Origin: Tenacibaculum finnmarkense
Lineage (GTDB): Bacteria; Bacteroidota; Bacteroidia; Flavobacteriales; Flavobacteriaceae
Length of the DNA: 64,000 bases
Direction: 5' to 3'
Assembly: GCF_900239185.1 (NCBI RefSeq)
Contig: NZ_OENA01000053.1
Coordinates: 1-64,000 of the forward strand
Numbering within the stretch: the stretch's first letter is position 1; every line of letters starts with the position of its first letter. The notes below the pieces were generated by a model. It ran no database searches, was not told the origin of the DNA, and saw only the letters and a list, made by a program, of their open reading frames with translations. The position numbers were made by a program, and so were the translations under genes. Shown here piece after piece: positions 1 to 8,801 of the stretch.

Positions 1-75
1 ACATCTTTTTTGTTTTGAGAACCACAAAAGAAACATTTTAATAGAATTTCAGAAACCTTTTTCTTTTTATTTTAC

Positions 76-92
76 AAATTTAAACAGGCTCT
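76..92 (+). repeat. Terminal sequence of a dispersed palindromic element (solo or cut by window edge)
   Basis: The 17 bases match the right end of the element at 10307-10480 and of the one at 36245-36347 (core TTTAAACAGGCTC). The matching inverted left end is not seen in the 75 bases before it, so it may lie outside the window or be lost. Confidence 0.55.
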
Positions 93-160
93 TAAATATT
101 GAAAATAGCTATTTTTTGATAGTGGAGTATCTTTATCTTACTTTTCGAAAAATAAATAAT

Positions 161-192
161 AAAAAAAAATCCTGAGATACTATCTCAGGATT
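161..192 (-). terminator. Rho-independent terminator of glmS
   Basis: A perfect hairpin (arms AATCCTGAGATA and its complement, one-base loop) lies 27 bases past the glmS stop and is followed on the minus strand by a run of T. Confidence 0.85.
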
Positions 193-218
193 CTTAATTT
201 TATTATGGTTATAACAGT

Positions 219-2075
219 TTATTCTACCGTTACAGATTTCGCTAAATTTCTTGGCTGATCTACATTTTTTTCTAATAAAACCGCAATATGATACGATAAT
301 AATTGGAAAGGAATTGTGGTTAATAACGGTGTAAAAGCTTCGTCAGTATCAGGGATTTCAATCACATGATCTGCAATTTCTTTTACCGTAGTATCTCCCT
401 CTGTTACAATAGCGATAATTTTACCACTTCTTGATTTTATCTCTTGAATATTACTTACTACTTTTTCGTAATGCCCTTTATTGGTTGCAATTACAAAAAG
501 AGGCATGTCTTCATCGATTAAAGCAATAGGACCGTGCTTCATTTCGGCAGCAGGATATCCTTCTGCATGAATATATGAAATCTCTTTAAGTTTTAAAGCA
601 CCTTCTAAAGCCACAGGGAAATTAAATCCTCTACCTAAATACAAGCAGTTTTTAGCATCTTTATAAACCTTTGCAATTTCTTTAATTTGCGCATCTGCTT
701 TTAACAAGGTTTCTATTTGCGCAGGAATTTGTTGTAAGGTTTGTAAATAGGTATTTACAGCAGATTTAGATAGCGTTCCTTTTGCTTGTGCTAATTTTAA
801 CGCAATTAATGATAAAACGGTTATTTGCGTAGTAAATGCTTTTGTTGATGCAACGCCAATTTCAGGACCTGCATGGGTATAAGCACCAGCATGAGTTTCT
901 CTAGCAATAGAAGAACCGACTACATTACAAATTCCAAAAACAAAAGCTCCTTTTGATTTTGCTAATTTAATAGCCGCTAAAGTATCGGCAGTTTCTCCTG
1001 ATTGAGAAATAGCGATTACCACATCGTTTTCGTTAATAATTGGGTTACGGTATCTAAATTCAGAAGCATATTCTACTTCAACAGGAATACGTGCCATATC
1101 TTCTAAAAGATATTCTCCAACCAAACCAGCATGCCAAGAGGTACCACAAGCCACGATAATAATTCGGCTAGCGTTGGTGAATTTTGATAAATTATCATCA
1201 ATACCTGCCATACGAATAATACCTTGATCGGCTAACATTCGTCCTCTGTAAGTATCAATAATAGCTTTTGGTTGTTCGTAAATTTCTTTTAACATGAAAT
1301 GCTCATAACCACCTTTTTCAATTTGCTCTAAGCTTAACTGAAGTTCTTGAACGGTAGCGTCAATTTCTTTATCATTTTCAATTTGACGAACTTTAATTCC
1401 TTTATCTTTTTTGATGATCGCTAATTCACCATCTTCTAAATAAATAGCATCTTTGGTATATTCGATAAATGGAGAAGCATCCGAAGCTATAAAAAACTCT
1501 TCGTTGTTTTTTCCAACACCAATAGCAATTGGGCTTCCTAAACGTGCTACAATTAGTTCGTTTGGTTTGTTTTTATCAAAAACAGCAATTGCATAAGCGC
1601 CAATAACATTTGTAAGCGCTAATTGAACTGCCTTTCCTAATTTACACTTTTCGTTCTTTTTAACCTCTTCAATAAGGTTTACCAATACCTCTGTATCAGT
1701 ATCACTTTTAAAGGTGTAACCCCTAGAGATTAATTCTTTTTTTATGGTGTCATAATTTTCAATAATTCCATTATGAACAATCACTAAATCTCCAGATTGT
1801 GAAACATGAGGATGTGAGTTTACATCGTTTGGTACTCCATGAGTAGCCCAACGTGTATGCCCAATACCTATAGATCCTTTCTTTCTTTTTTGGTCTTTAT
1901 TGGTAATGATTTCTAGGTCAGCAACTTTTCCTTTTGTTTTTGTCAAATGAATTGTTTCACCATCGTACATCATAATTCCAGCACTATCGTATCCTCGATA
2001 TTCTAGACGTTTTAATCCGTTAATAACAATTGGGTAAGCTTCTCTATGCCCTATATATCCTGTAATTCCACACAT
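219..2075 (-). CDS. glmS: Glutamine--fructose-6-phosphate aminotransferase (isomerizing)
   Basis: GlmS makes glucosamine-6-phosphate from fructose-6-phosphate and glutamine, the first step toward UDP-GlcNAc for peptidoglycan and lipopolysaccharide; it is cytoplasmic. The 618-residue protein is full length for the family (about 610). It begins MCGITGYIG, so Cys2 becomes the N-terminal nucleophile of the class II glutamine amidotransferase domain (about residues 1-220). Two SIS sugar-isomerase domains follow (about 290-425 and 460-610), with the CGTSWHA and SQSGETADT signatures in the first. The C-terminus NLAKSVTVE is the usual GlmS end. It is the last gene of a minus-strand operon, 9 bases after the DUF4270 gene, and ends at a strong hairpin. 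No glmS ribozyme is possible here, since the upstream gap is only 9 bases. Confidence 0.98.
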   Translation of the reverse strand: MCGITGYIGHREAYPIVINGLKRLEYRGYDSAGIMMYDGETIHLTKTKGKVADLEIITNKDQKRKKGSIGIGHTRWATHGVPNDVNSHPHVSQSGDLVIVHNGIIENYDTIKKELISRGYTFKSDTDTEVLVNLIEEVKKNEKCKLGKAVQLALTNVIGAYAIAVFDKNKPNELIVARLGSPIAIGVGKNNEEFFIASDASPFIEYTKDAIYLEDGELAIIKKDKGIKVRQIENDKEIDATVQELQLSLEQIEKGGYEHFMLKEIYEQPKAIIDTYRGRMLADQGIIRMAGIDDNLSKFTNASRIIIVACGTSWHAGLVGEYLLEDMARIPVEVEYASEFRYRNPIINENDVVIAISQSGETADTLAAIKLAKSKGAFVFGICNVVGSSIARETHAGAYTHAGPEIGVASTKAFTTQITVLSLIALKLAQAKGTLSKSAVNTYLQTLQQIPAQIETLLKADAQIKEIAKVYKDAKNCLYLGRGFNFPVALEGALKLKEISYIHAEGYPAAEMKHGPIALIDEDMPLFVIATNKGHYEKVVSNIQEIKSRSGKIIAIVTEGDTTVKEIADHVIEIPDTDEAFTPLLTTIPFQLLSYHIAVLLEKNVDQPRNLAKSVTVE

Positions 2076-2084
2076 AGCAATGTT

Positions 2085-3665
2085 TTATTTTTCTTTTGAA
2101 TATGATATTTTTAATACAGCCCTTTTTATTCCGTTAGCTGTTTTATTTCCGTTTAATAAAGTAACCCCTCTTGGGTTCCAATTATAGGTTTTAACATTTA
2201 CATCAGGTATTTTATTTTTAAAAGCGTTGTCTGTAGGATTGTTGTAAACCTTTAAAACTAAAGGGTCAATACTACCGTTACCTTCTAATAAATTAGTGAT
2301 GTAATCTGTTATTTTAAAAGAATATTTTTCAGGTTTATCATCTTCTGATACTTCAAGATTACCTCCAAAAACAGCCGCTTCTTTATAAGCATCCGTTAAT
2401 TGTGTAGCTTGAACACCTTCTATTCCTTTGTCTATATTTTGATAAATAAATAATTTTTGAGGAATTATTTTTTTATCGGTATTAATATTCTGATTTACAT
2501 GAAAAGTTAACGAAGCATCATTGATTAATAAATGCTCAGCTTTTAACTCTTGAAGTTTTGTAGTGTTTAATAGTGTAATTTTAGCCATTGAACCTGCGGT
2601 TCCTTGAATTACAAAGTTGTTAGAAGGTACAGGTGTTTTTGCTTCAGACATTACATATTTACTATTTTTAATACCTGATAAAGCAAAAGAATATTCTTCA
2701 TTTTCGCTACTTGCAACTTTACCTTCTTTTGAAATAGCTTTCGAATACTGAAATACCAAAGAAGCATCATTGGTTAAATTTAAAGGAATCAAAGCGCCTT
2801 TTTCACCAGAGGCCATAATTTTTAATCCTTTAAAATAAACATCAAAAGCTTGTTTAGATGCAAAATTAGCACCTTCAAATTTATCCCAAAATAAGGTCTT
2901 CATTTTAGCAAGATCTAAAGGAATTGCTAAAAAAGGTACTGCAGCAGTTTTACTTGATTTTTTAACTTTAACAGCTTCTAAATATGTTTTAGAAGTGTCC
3001 ATTCTATCTATTCTTTGATAGTTAAAAACAGTATCTTTTTTTGTATCGATAATAAAGGTAAAATCAGGATCTTCATTTAATAAATTATCCCCTAAATATT
3101 CAGCATTCGATAAATAGGTATTCCTTTTACCAGGATTATTTGACGTAGGATTGTCATTTTTTAAAAACGTTTCATTTTGAAACACTTTTAAAGAAGTAGG
3201 CTCCGTTAAGTTCCCTAAAAACGAATCAAGTTCAAAACTTGTTTCTTGTTTAGATGTTGTTTTAGCAGTTGTCTTATAAGGTATTTTTAAAATAACCTTG
3301 TCTAAGTTATAAATGGTATCAGTACCAGAAATAGCTTTGTTTTTTAGCCCTGACACATACGCTAATTGACTAATAACAGAGGCTTCAATTCCTTTATAAT
3401 TTTCATTATTTTTAGAAACACCTAGCCAATATTCACCTAAAGAACCAAGACTAATATTATCTGCCCTAACGGCTTTATAAGCATCGTTTGTATTGGTATT
3501 TGCGATGTCAATTTTTTCAATTTCAACGTCTAATAATAGTTCACCAGTTTCAAACTTTGTGTTAGCAACCACATGACCTCCTAGGTCGCTAAAATCTTTT
3601 TCACACGACACCATAGCTGCTAAACATAGCAAGCTAATACCTAAACCACCAATTTTTTTAATCAT
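2085..3665 (-). CDS. DUF4270 family lipoprotein
   Basis: A 526-residue exported protein of unknown function. The N-terminus has a lysine pair, a hydrophobic stretch and a lipobox ending at Cys21 (AAMVSC), so it should be lipidated and attached to the outer membrane or surface. The rest is rich in Asn, Thr, Lys and short beta-like segments with no catalytic motif that I can see. The text around residues 24-60 (DFSDLGG, then ELLLDVEIEKID) and its position between a glycogen-synthase-like gene and glmS are typical of DUF4270 proteins of flavobacteria. The gaps on both sides are 9 bases, so it is co-transcribed. Its link to sugar metabolism rests on the neighbourhood only. Confidence 0.85.
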   Translation of the reverse strand: MIKKIGGLGISLLCLAAMVSCEKDFSDLGGHVVANTKFETGELLLDVEIEKIDIANTNTNDAYKAVRADNISLGSLGEYWLGVSKNNENYKGIEASVISQLAYVSGLKNKAISGTDTIYNLDKVILKIPYKTTAKTTSKQETSFELDSFLGNLTEPTSLKVFQNETFLKNDNPTSNNPGKRNTYLSNAEYLGDNLLNEDPDFTFIIDTKKDTVFNYQRIDRMDTSKTYLEAVKVKKSSKTAAVPFLAIPLDLAKMKTLFWDKFEGANFASKQAFDVYFKGLKIMASGEKGALIPLNLTNDASLVFQYSKAISKEGKVASSENEEYSFALSGIKNSKYVMSEAKTPVPSNNFVIQGTAGSMAKITLLNTTKLQELKAEHLLINDASLTFHVNQNINTDKKIIPQKLFIYQNIDKGIEGVQATQLTDAYKEAAVFGGNLEVSEDDKPEKYSFKITDYITNLLEGNGSIDPLVLKVYNNPTDNAFKNKIPDVNVKTYNWNPRGVTLLNGNKTANGIKRAVLKISYSKEK

Positions 3666-3674
3666 TTGTATTGT

Positions 3675-4493
3675 TTATTCGCTTAATTCTAAAACATTTT
3701 CTTTATAGAAATCTAAATATGCTTCGGCTAAAGTTTCTTCTGATTGAAATTCTAAAACCTTGGTGCTTTTTTCAGCAATAAAAGCATTAATTTCATCAGG
3801 TAAAACCTCACTACCTTTTACAATAGCGTCTGAATTTTCAATAGCACTTTTTAAAATATTGATTTGATTAGGAGTTGCAATTGTTGCAATTTTAGCTTCC
3901 TCAATTTTATCAAAACGAACTTTATTTGCCAATTCAGTATTTAATTCACCTTCAAAATTATTTTCATAAATCGAAGTTACAATTTTACTTTCTGTAAATA
4001 ATGGTTCTTCTTTATAAAATTCTCTTAAATATAATGGAAGTAAAGACGCCATCCACCCATGAATATGAATAACATCAGGTGCCCAGTTTAATTTTTTTAC
4101 TGTTTCTACGACTCCTTTTGCAAAGAAAATCATACGCTCGTCGTTATCAGTAAACATGTTATCATCTTCATCAGAATATACTGCTTTACGCTTAAAATAC
4201 TCTTCATTGTCAATGAAATACACCTGCATTCTTTCTTTAGGGATTGAAGCAACTTTGATAATTAGCGGCATATCCATGTCGTTAATTATTAAATTCATTC
4301 CAGACAAACGAATAACTTCATGTAATTGATGCCTTCGTTCGTTAATTACGCCAAAACGAGGCATGAAAATACGGGTTTGAACTCCTTTAGAATGTGCATT
4401 TTTAGCAACATTGAATGCAGTAGACGATAATTCTGTTTCAGGTAAATAAGGTATTACCTCTGATGAAACGTATAATATTCTCTTATCCTTCAT
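3675..4493 (-). CDS. Glycogen/starch synthase N-terminal-domain protein (half length)
   Basis: The 272-residue protein resembles the N-terminal Rossmann half of family GT5 glycogen synthases: it starts RILYVSSEVIPY and carries the DVIHIHGWMASLLPLYL segment (about residues 139-155) typical of GlgA. Complete GlgA proteins are about 480 residues; the C-terminal nucleotide-sugar-binding half is absent. The GlgA loop KTGGL that contacts ADP-glucose reads ETELS here (about residues 19-23), so the usual lysine is missing. Proteins of this half length are commonly annotated as glycogen synthase in flavobacteria, but catalysis as a glycogen synthase alone is doubtful. It is the first gene of the operon with DUF4270 and glmS and has its own TAnnTTTG promoter box, divergent from panC. 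Confidence 0.75.
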   Translation of the reverse strand: MKDKRILYVSSEVIPYLPETELSSTAFNVAKNAHSKGVQTRIFMPRFGVINERRHQLHEVIRLSGMNLIINDMDMPLIIKVASIPKERMQVYFIDNEEYFKRKAVYSDEDDNMFTDNDERMIFFAKGVVETVKKLNWAPDVIHIHGWMASLLPLYLREFYKEEPLFTESKIVTSIYENNFEGELNTELANKVRFDKIEEAKIATIATPNQINILKSAIENSDAIVKGSEVLPDEINAFIAEKSTKVLEFQSEETLAEAYLDFYKENVLELSE

Positions 4494-4519
4494 TAAATCT
4501 GTCTCTTTTATTAAAGAAG

Positions 4520-4527
4520 CAAAAATA
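4520..4527 (-). promoter_or_regulatory. Promoter -7 box (TATTTTTG) of the glgA-like/DUF4270/glmS operon
   Basis: Matches the Bacteroidota consensus TAnnTTTG, 26 bases before the ATG at 4493, in the divergent intergenic region. Confidence 0.6.
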
Positions 4528-4559
4528 CGAAAATTTATGCTATAATGATGTTAAATTGC

Positions 4560-4567
4560 TAATTTTG
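4560..4567 (+). promoter_or_regulatory. Promoter -7 box (TAATTTTG) of panC
   Basis: Matches TAnnTTTG, 22 bases before the panC ATG, facing away from the glgA-like promoter. Confidence 0.65.
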
Positions 4568-4589
4568 CACCTTTTCCAACTATAAGACC

Positions 4590-5435
4590 ATGAAAATTTA
4601 TAAAACCAAATCAGCATTAAAAGAATATTTAGCAAGTCTTAAAAAGGCTGATAAATCAATAGGATTTGTGCCTACGATGGGCGCTTTGCACCAAGGGCAT
4701 TTATCGCTGATAAAAAAAGCAAAACAGCACAATGCTATTACGGTAGTGAGTATTTTTGTAAACCCTACGCAGTTTGATAATCAAGAAGATTTGGTAAATT
4801 ATCCAAAAACGATTGACCAAGATATCGCCCTTTTAGAAAGTGTAAATTGTGAGGTATTATTTTTGCCATCAGTAGCCGAAATTTATGACAATAATATAAC
4901 TGCTGATACCTTTAATTTTGACGGATTAGAGCATCAAATGGAAGGAGAATTTCGTGACGGACATTTTGATGGTGTAGGAACTATTGTAAAATCATTATTT
5001 GAAATAGTAGCACCAAACACGGCTTATTTTGGTAAAAAAGACTTCCAACAATTACAAATCATCAAAAAACTGGTTAAAAAACACCAGATTCCTGTAAAAG
5101 TAAAAGGCTGTGCTATTTTTAGGGAAGAAGATGGTTTGGCAATGAGTTCTCGCAATAGCCGTTTATCGGAAGAATACCGAGACGTTGCACCATTTATTTA
5201 TAGAACACTAAAAAAAGCCAAGAAAAAATTTGGCATAAAAAGTGCAGATAAAGTAACAAAATGGGTGGTTAAAAAGTTTAAAAAACATCCGTTATTACGC
5301 TTAGAATATTTTACTATTGCATCCGAAGAAACCCTAAAAACTGTTAAAATAAAAGCCGAAAACGAAAAATATCGTGCCTTTATTGCCGTTTTTGCAGGCG
5401 ATATTCGATTGATAGATAATATCCGATTAAAATAA
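4590..5435 (+). CDS. panC: Pantothenate synthetase (pantoate--beta-alanine ligase)
   Basis: PanC joins pantoate and beta-alanine with ATP to give pantothenate, the precursor of coenzyme A. The 281-residue protein has the usual family length. The HIGH-like nucleotidyltransferase motif is HQGH at residues 34-37, preceded by FVPTMGAL; the FGKKDFQQL segment (about residues 148-156) and the KMSKS-like stretch MSSRNSRLS (about 187-195) are both present. panD follows after 49 bases, so the two steps that combine for pantothenate sit together; panD also appears to have its own promoter. Confidence 0.98.
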   Translation: MKIYKTKSALKEYLASLKKADKSIGFVPTMGALHQGHLSLIKKAKQHNAITVVSIFVNPTQFDNQEDLVNYPKTIDQDIALLESVNCEVLFLPSVAEIYDNNITADTFNFDGLEHQMEGEFRDGHFDGVGTIVKSLFEIVAPNTAYFGKKDFQQLQIIKKLVKKHQIPVKVKGCAIFREEDGLAMSSRNSRLSEEYRDVAPFIYRTLKKAKKKFGIKSADKVTKWVVKKFKKHPLLRLEYFTIASEETLKTVKIKAENEKYRAFIAVFAGDIRLIDNIRLK

Positions 5436-5472
5436 AAATCAACAAAAAACAATACATTAATCATTAAAAAAC

Positions 5473-5480
5473 TATTTTTG
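5473..5480 (+). promoter_or_regulatory. Promoter -7 box (TATTTTTG) directly before panD
   Basis: The box matches TAnnTTTG and ends exactly 4 bases before the panD ATG, so a transcript from here would have almost no 5' leader. Confidence 0.55.
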
Positions 5481-5484
5481 TAAT

Positions 5485-5835
5485 ATGTTAGTACAAGTAG
5501 TAAAATCTAAAATCCACCGCGTAAAAGTTACGGGTGCCGATTTAAATTATATAGGAAGCATTACCATTGATGAAGATTTAATGGATGCAGCAGGAATTAT
5601 TGAAGGCGAACGTGTTCAAATTGTGAATAACAATAATGGCGAACGCTTAGAAACATACGCCATACCAGGACCTCGCGCAAGTGGAGAAATCACCTTAAAC
5701 GGTGCCGCAGCCAGAAAGGTAGCCAAAGGCGATGTGTTAATTTTAATCGTGTATGCGTTTATGGAATTAGAAGAAGCAAAGAAATTTACACCTTCTTTAG
5801 TTTTTCCTAACGAAGCCGACAATACACTTACCTAG
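5485..5835 (+). CDS. panD: Aspartate 1-decarboxylase
   Basis: PanD decarboxylates aspartate to beta-alanine, the second substrate of PanC. It is a pyruvoyl enzyme that cleaves itself; the cleavage site is visible as Gly24-Ser25 in YIGSITID, and Ser25 would become the pyruvoyl group. The 116-residue length is normal. Catalytic-region residues such as Tyr58 in [12 protein letters not shown] and the GAAAR stretch (about 73-77) are in place. The gene follows panC and precedes a membrane protein by 11 bases. A TAnnTTTG box ends 4 bases before the ATG, pointing to a leaderless transcript besides any read-through from panC. Confidence 0.97.
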   Translation: MLVQVVKSKIHRVKVTGADLNYIGSITIDEDLMDAAGIIEGERVQIVNNNNGERLETYAIPGPRASGEITLNGAAARKVAKGDVLILIVYAFMELEEAKKFTPSLVFPNEADNTLT

Positions 5836-5846
5836 ATTCTTAAATT

Positions 5847-6794
5847 TTGAATTTAAAAAAAGCTTTAAAAATTATATTACCGCTCATTTTGGGCGGTTTT
5901 TTAGTTTGGTATTCTGTTTCTAAAATTTCGTTAGATGTTTTAGTTCAGTATTTTAAAGACGCCAATTACAGTTGGATAGCCTTGGGCTTATTTTTTGGGA
6001 TTTTAAGCCATTTATCAAGAGCTTACAGGTGGAAATTTCTGTTAGAACCAATGGGGTATAAACCCGATTTTGGCAATAGCACATTAGCTGTTTTGGTCGG
6101 TTATTTAGTCAATTTAGCACTACCAAGAGCAGGTGAAGTTTCACGAGCCGCTGTAATGGCAAACTACGAAGATATTCCTTTTGAAAAAGGATTCGGAACC
6201 ATTGTAGCCGAAAGAATTGCCGATATAATTATGATGTTAAGCATCATTGCAATCACCCTTTTTTTACAGTTCGATTTTATTTATAAATTGCTTACCAAAA
6301 ATTTTGACCCGCTAAGAATCGTCATTATTTTAAGTGTTTTAGCCCTTGTTTTTTACGCCATAACCCGTTATGTAAAAAAAGCACAATCAGGAATTGGTTT
6401 AAAAATTAAAAGCTTTATTTCAGGCTTAGTCGAAGGCGTAACAAGCATTTTTAAAATGAAACACAAGTGGGCATTTATATTCCACACCGTGTTTATTTGG
6501 GCAATGTACGTGTGTATGTTTTGGGCAACAATCCCTTCAATAAACGGCTTAGAAGTTCCGTTAGGCGGCGTTTTAATCGGTTTTATAGCAGGCGCATTTA
6601 GCATCGCAGCCACCAATGGAGGCATCGGTTTATACCCAATTGCCGTAGCAGGAGCAATGGCTTTATTTGGAGTATCGGCAGAACCGGCAACCGCTTTCGG
6701 TTGGATTATGTGGACGTCACAAACCGCTATGATTATCATTTTCGGAGGCTTGGCATTTTTATTTTTACCGCTTTATAATAAGAACAAGAAATAA
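5847..6794 (+). CDS. Flippase-like/lysylphosphatidylglycerol synthase TM-domain family membrane protein (UPF0104)
   Basis: A 315-residue integral membrane protein with about eight hydrophobic segments. The segment LSHLSRAYRWKFLLEPMGY (about residues 54-72) and ALPRAGEVSRAAVMANYE (about 90-107) are the conserved features of the YbhN/AglD2 family, related to the membrane domain of lysylphosphatidylglycerol synthase. It lacks the soluble aminoacyl-transferase domain, so lipid aminoacylation is unlikely; family members are thought to move or accept lipid-linked molecules. The start is TTG, chosen because it opens the first membrane segment and lies 11 bases after panD, which suggests co-transcription. 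Confidence 0.88.
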   Translation: MNLKKALKIILPLILGGFLVWYSVSKISLDVLVQYFKDANYSWIALGLFFGILSHLSRAYRWKFLLEPMGYKPDFGNSTLAVLVGYLVNLALPRAGEVSRAAVMANYEDIPFEKGFGTIVAERIADIIMMLSIIAITLFLQFDFIYKLLTKNFDPLRIVIILSVLALVFYAITRYVKKAQSGIGLKIKSFISGLVEGVTSIFKMKHKWAFIFHTVFIWAMYVCMFWATIPSINGLEVPLGGVLIGFIAGAFSIAATNGGIGLYPIAVAGAMALFGVSAEPATAFGWIMWTSQTAMIIIFGGLAFLFLPLYNKNKK

Positions 6795-6806
6795 CAATAA
6801 TTTTTT

Positions 6807-6880
6807 GGGCGTTCCCTTGCAGGTCGCGCTTTCATTACTCAAACACGCCATTCAATCGCTAACGCAGTTTTCGAGTAAAA
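6807..6880 (+). repeat. Dispersed repeat-like intergenic sequence (possible relative of the 46480/58158 family)
   Basis: The stretch starts GGGCGTTCCC, holds GCGCTTTC and CAATCGCTAACGC blocks, and has short inverted ends TTACTC...GAGTAA around 6835-6877. It is much more GC-rich than its surroundings and has no open reading frame. It resembles in style the CCCGCTTTCCGC...CAATCGGGGCTAGG repeats elsewhere in the window; identity as one family is inference. Confidence 0.45.
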
Positions 6881-6952
6881 TTCTTACATCAAAATTAAAC
6901 AAGCTTTTAAAAAACAACACTTCATATCTAACGATTAGTTTGTAACTTTGAA

Positions 6953-6960
6953 TCTTACTT
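6953..6960 (+). promoter_or_regulatory. Promoter -7 box (TAACTTTG) of radA
   Basis: Matches TAnnTTTG, 45 bases before the radA ATG. Confidence 0.55.
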
Positions 6961-7005
6961 ATAATAGTACGAATAAGATTTTTAAAAAACTTCAAATTAC
7001 TTCCA

Positions 7006-8367
7006 ATGGCAAAAATAAAAACGACGTTTTCCTGTCAAAGCTGTGGCGCACAACATTCAAAATGGGCTGGGCAATGCAATACCTGTAAAGAATGGAATAC
7101 CATTGTTGAAGAAGTAATTCAAAAAGAAGAAAAAAGAAGCTGGAAAACCCCTGAAAATATAGGGAAAACAGTTTCGAAACCCTTAAAAGTACAAGATATT
7201 GAGTTAAATTCTGAGGAGCGTATTGCTACTAAAAACACCGAATTAGACACCGTTTTAGGCGGAGGAATTGTAAAAGGAGCCGTTGTTTTATTAGGAGGAG
7301 AACCAGGAATAGGAAAATCAACATTATTGCTACAAATAGCGTTGAATATTCCTCAAAAAGTACTGTATGTTTCAGGAGAAGAAAGTCAATCGCAAATAAA
7401 AATGCGTGCCGAACGCTTAGAAGCAAGCAATTCAAACTGTTTAATTTTAACAGAAACCAACACCCAAAAAATATTTAAAAATATTGCCGAAGTAGTACCC
7501 GATGTATTGGTTATCGATTCTATTCAAACCCTACATACCGATACCATTGAAGCATCACCAGGAAGTGTTTCTCAAATTCGAGAAACCTCCGCCGAGCTGA
7601 TAAAATTTGCCAAAGAAACAGGAACACCAGTTTTATTAATCGGGCATATTAATAAAGACGGGCATATCGCAGGACCCAAAATTTTAGAACACATGGTCGA
7701 TGTTGTTTTACAATTTGAAGGCGATAGAAATCATACGTACAGAATTTTACGCTCTCAAAAAAACCGATTTGGTTCCACTGCCGAGTTAGGAATTTACGAA
7801 ATGCTATCTACAGGATTACGAGAAGTTTCTAATCCGTCAGAAATATTAATATCTAAAAAAGATGCCGATTTAAGCGGAACTGCAATTGCTTCAACTCTAG
7901 AGGGAATCCGTCCATTAATGATTGAAATTCAAGCTTTGGTAAGCACCGCAGTTTATGGAGTTCCACAGCGTTCTACCACAGGATATAATTTAAAAAGATT
8001 ACACATGATTTTGGCTGTTTTAGAAAAACGAGCAGGTTTTAAATTAGGCGCAAAAGATGTGTTTTTAAATGTTACCGGAGGAATCCGTGTAGATGACCCC
8101 GCAATTGATTTAGCCGTTGTTGCCGCAATTATTTCTTCCAATCAAGACATGGCAATAAACCCGAATGTGTGTTTTGCTGCCGAAGTTGGTTTATCAGGAG
8201 AAATAAGACCTGTTTCAAGAATCGACCAACGTATTTTAGAAGCTGAAAAATTAGGCTATAAAACTTTAGTAGCATCAAAATATAACAAAATATCTTCAAA
8301 AAATCACTCGATAAAATTGCTTTTAGTCGGTAAAATTGAAGAAGCTTTTGCTACGTTGTTTGCGTAA
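7006..8367 (+). CDS. radA: DNA repair protein RadA
   Basis: RadA is a RecA-like ATPase and hexameric branch-migration helicase that acts on recombination intermediates during repair. All family marks are seen in the 453 residues: a four-cysteine zinc finger (Cys10, 13, 24, 27), a Walker A loop GGEPGIGKST at 97-106, a Walker B strand VLVIDSIQ near 167-173, the RadA-specific KNRFG motif at 251-255, and a C-terminal Lon-protease-like domain (about 275-453) without protease function. The length is normal. The gene stands alone with its own promoter box; it converges with arfB. Confidence 0.98.
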   Translation: MAKIKTTFSCQSCGAQHSKWAGQCNTCKEWNTIVEEVIQKEEKRSWKTPENIGKTVSKPLKVQDIELNSEERIATKNTELDTVLGGGIVKGAVVLLGGEPGIGKSTLLLQIALNIPQKVLYVSGEESQSQIKMRAERLEASNSNCLILTETNTQKIFKNIAEVVPDVLVIDSIQTLHTDTIEASPGSVSQIRETSAELIKFAKETGTPVLLIGHINKDGHIAGPKILEHMVDVVLQFEGDRNHTYRILRSQKNRFGSTAELGIYEMLSTGLREVSNPSEILISKKDADLSGTAIASTLEGIRPLMIEIQALVSTAVYGVPQRSTTGYNLKRLHMILAVLEKRAGFKLGAKDVFLNVTGGIRVDDPAIDLAVVAAIISSNQDMAINPNVCFAAEVGLSGEIRPVSRIDQRILEAEKLGYKTLVASKYNKISSKNHSIKLLLVGKIEEAFATLFA

Positions 8368-8396
8368 GGATAAGGTTTTATTTTCTCACGGTAAAA

Positions 8397-8801
8397 TTAC
8401 TCTAAATTCGGTTTTTTTCGGAGCGATTTTTTTAACTTTTGTCGTTTTTTATTTTCGTGTTTTCTTAGTACCGAATTTCGGCTAGGTTTGGTTGCACGTC
8501 TTATTTTGGGTCTTTTTAAACCGTCTTTGATAAGTGCTAAAAAACGTTTGATCGCCAATTCTTTATTTCTGTGTTGTGAGCGAGTTTCATCAGAAAAAAG
8601 TATTAAAACCTGTTCTTTTGTTAGGCGAGAAGCGAGTTTTGTACAAAGTATTTCTTTTTGATTTTCTGATAATTCCTTTGAATTTAAAACATCAAAAGAA
8701 AGTTCAATTTTAGAAGATACTTTATTTACATGTTGCCCGCCTACACCAGAACTTCTAGTGGCTTTAAAATGTAATTCTTTAATTAGTTCGGGAATATTCA
8801 T
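8397..8801 (-). CDS. arfB: Alternative ribosome-rescue peptidyl-tRNA hydrolase ArfB
   Basis: ArfB (YaeJ) releases stalled ribosomes lacking a stop codon by hydrolysing peptidyl-tRNA. The 134-residue protein has the catalytic GGQ at residues 21-23 inside SGVGGQHVNKV and the long basic C-terminal tail (about residues 100-134, many Lys and Arg) that enters the empty mRNA channel. It lacks the codon-recognition domains of RF1/RF2, which separates it from those factors. It overlaps the end of the NadR-like gene by 23 bases and is the last gene of that operon; there is no functional link beyond shared transcription that I can see. Confidence 0.94.
   Translation of the reverse strand: MNIPELIKELHFKATRSSGVGGQHVNKVSSKIELSFDVLNSKELSENQKEILCTKLASRLTKEQVLILFSDETRSQHRNKELAIKRFLALIKDGLKRPKIRRATKPSRNSVLRKHENKKRQKLKKSLRKKPNLE

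Noticed and set aside
5198-5464. Minus-strand frame over the end of panC
   Set aside because: Shadow of panC; lacks any family signal and has no start-site support.
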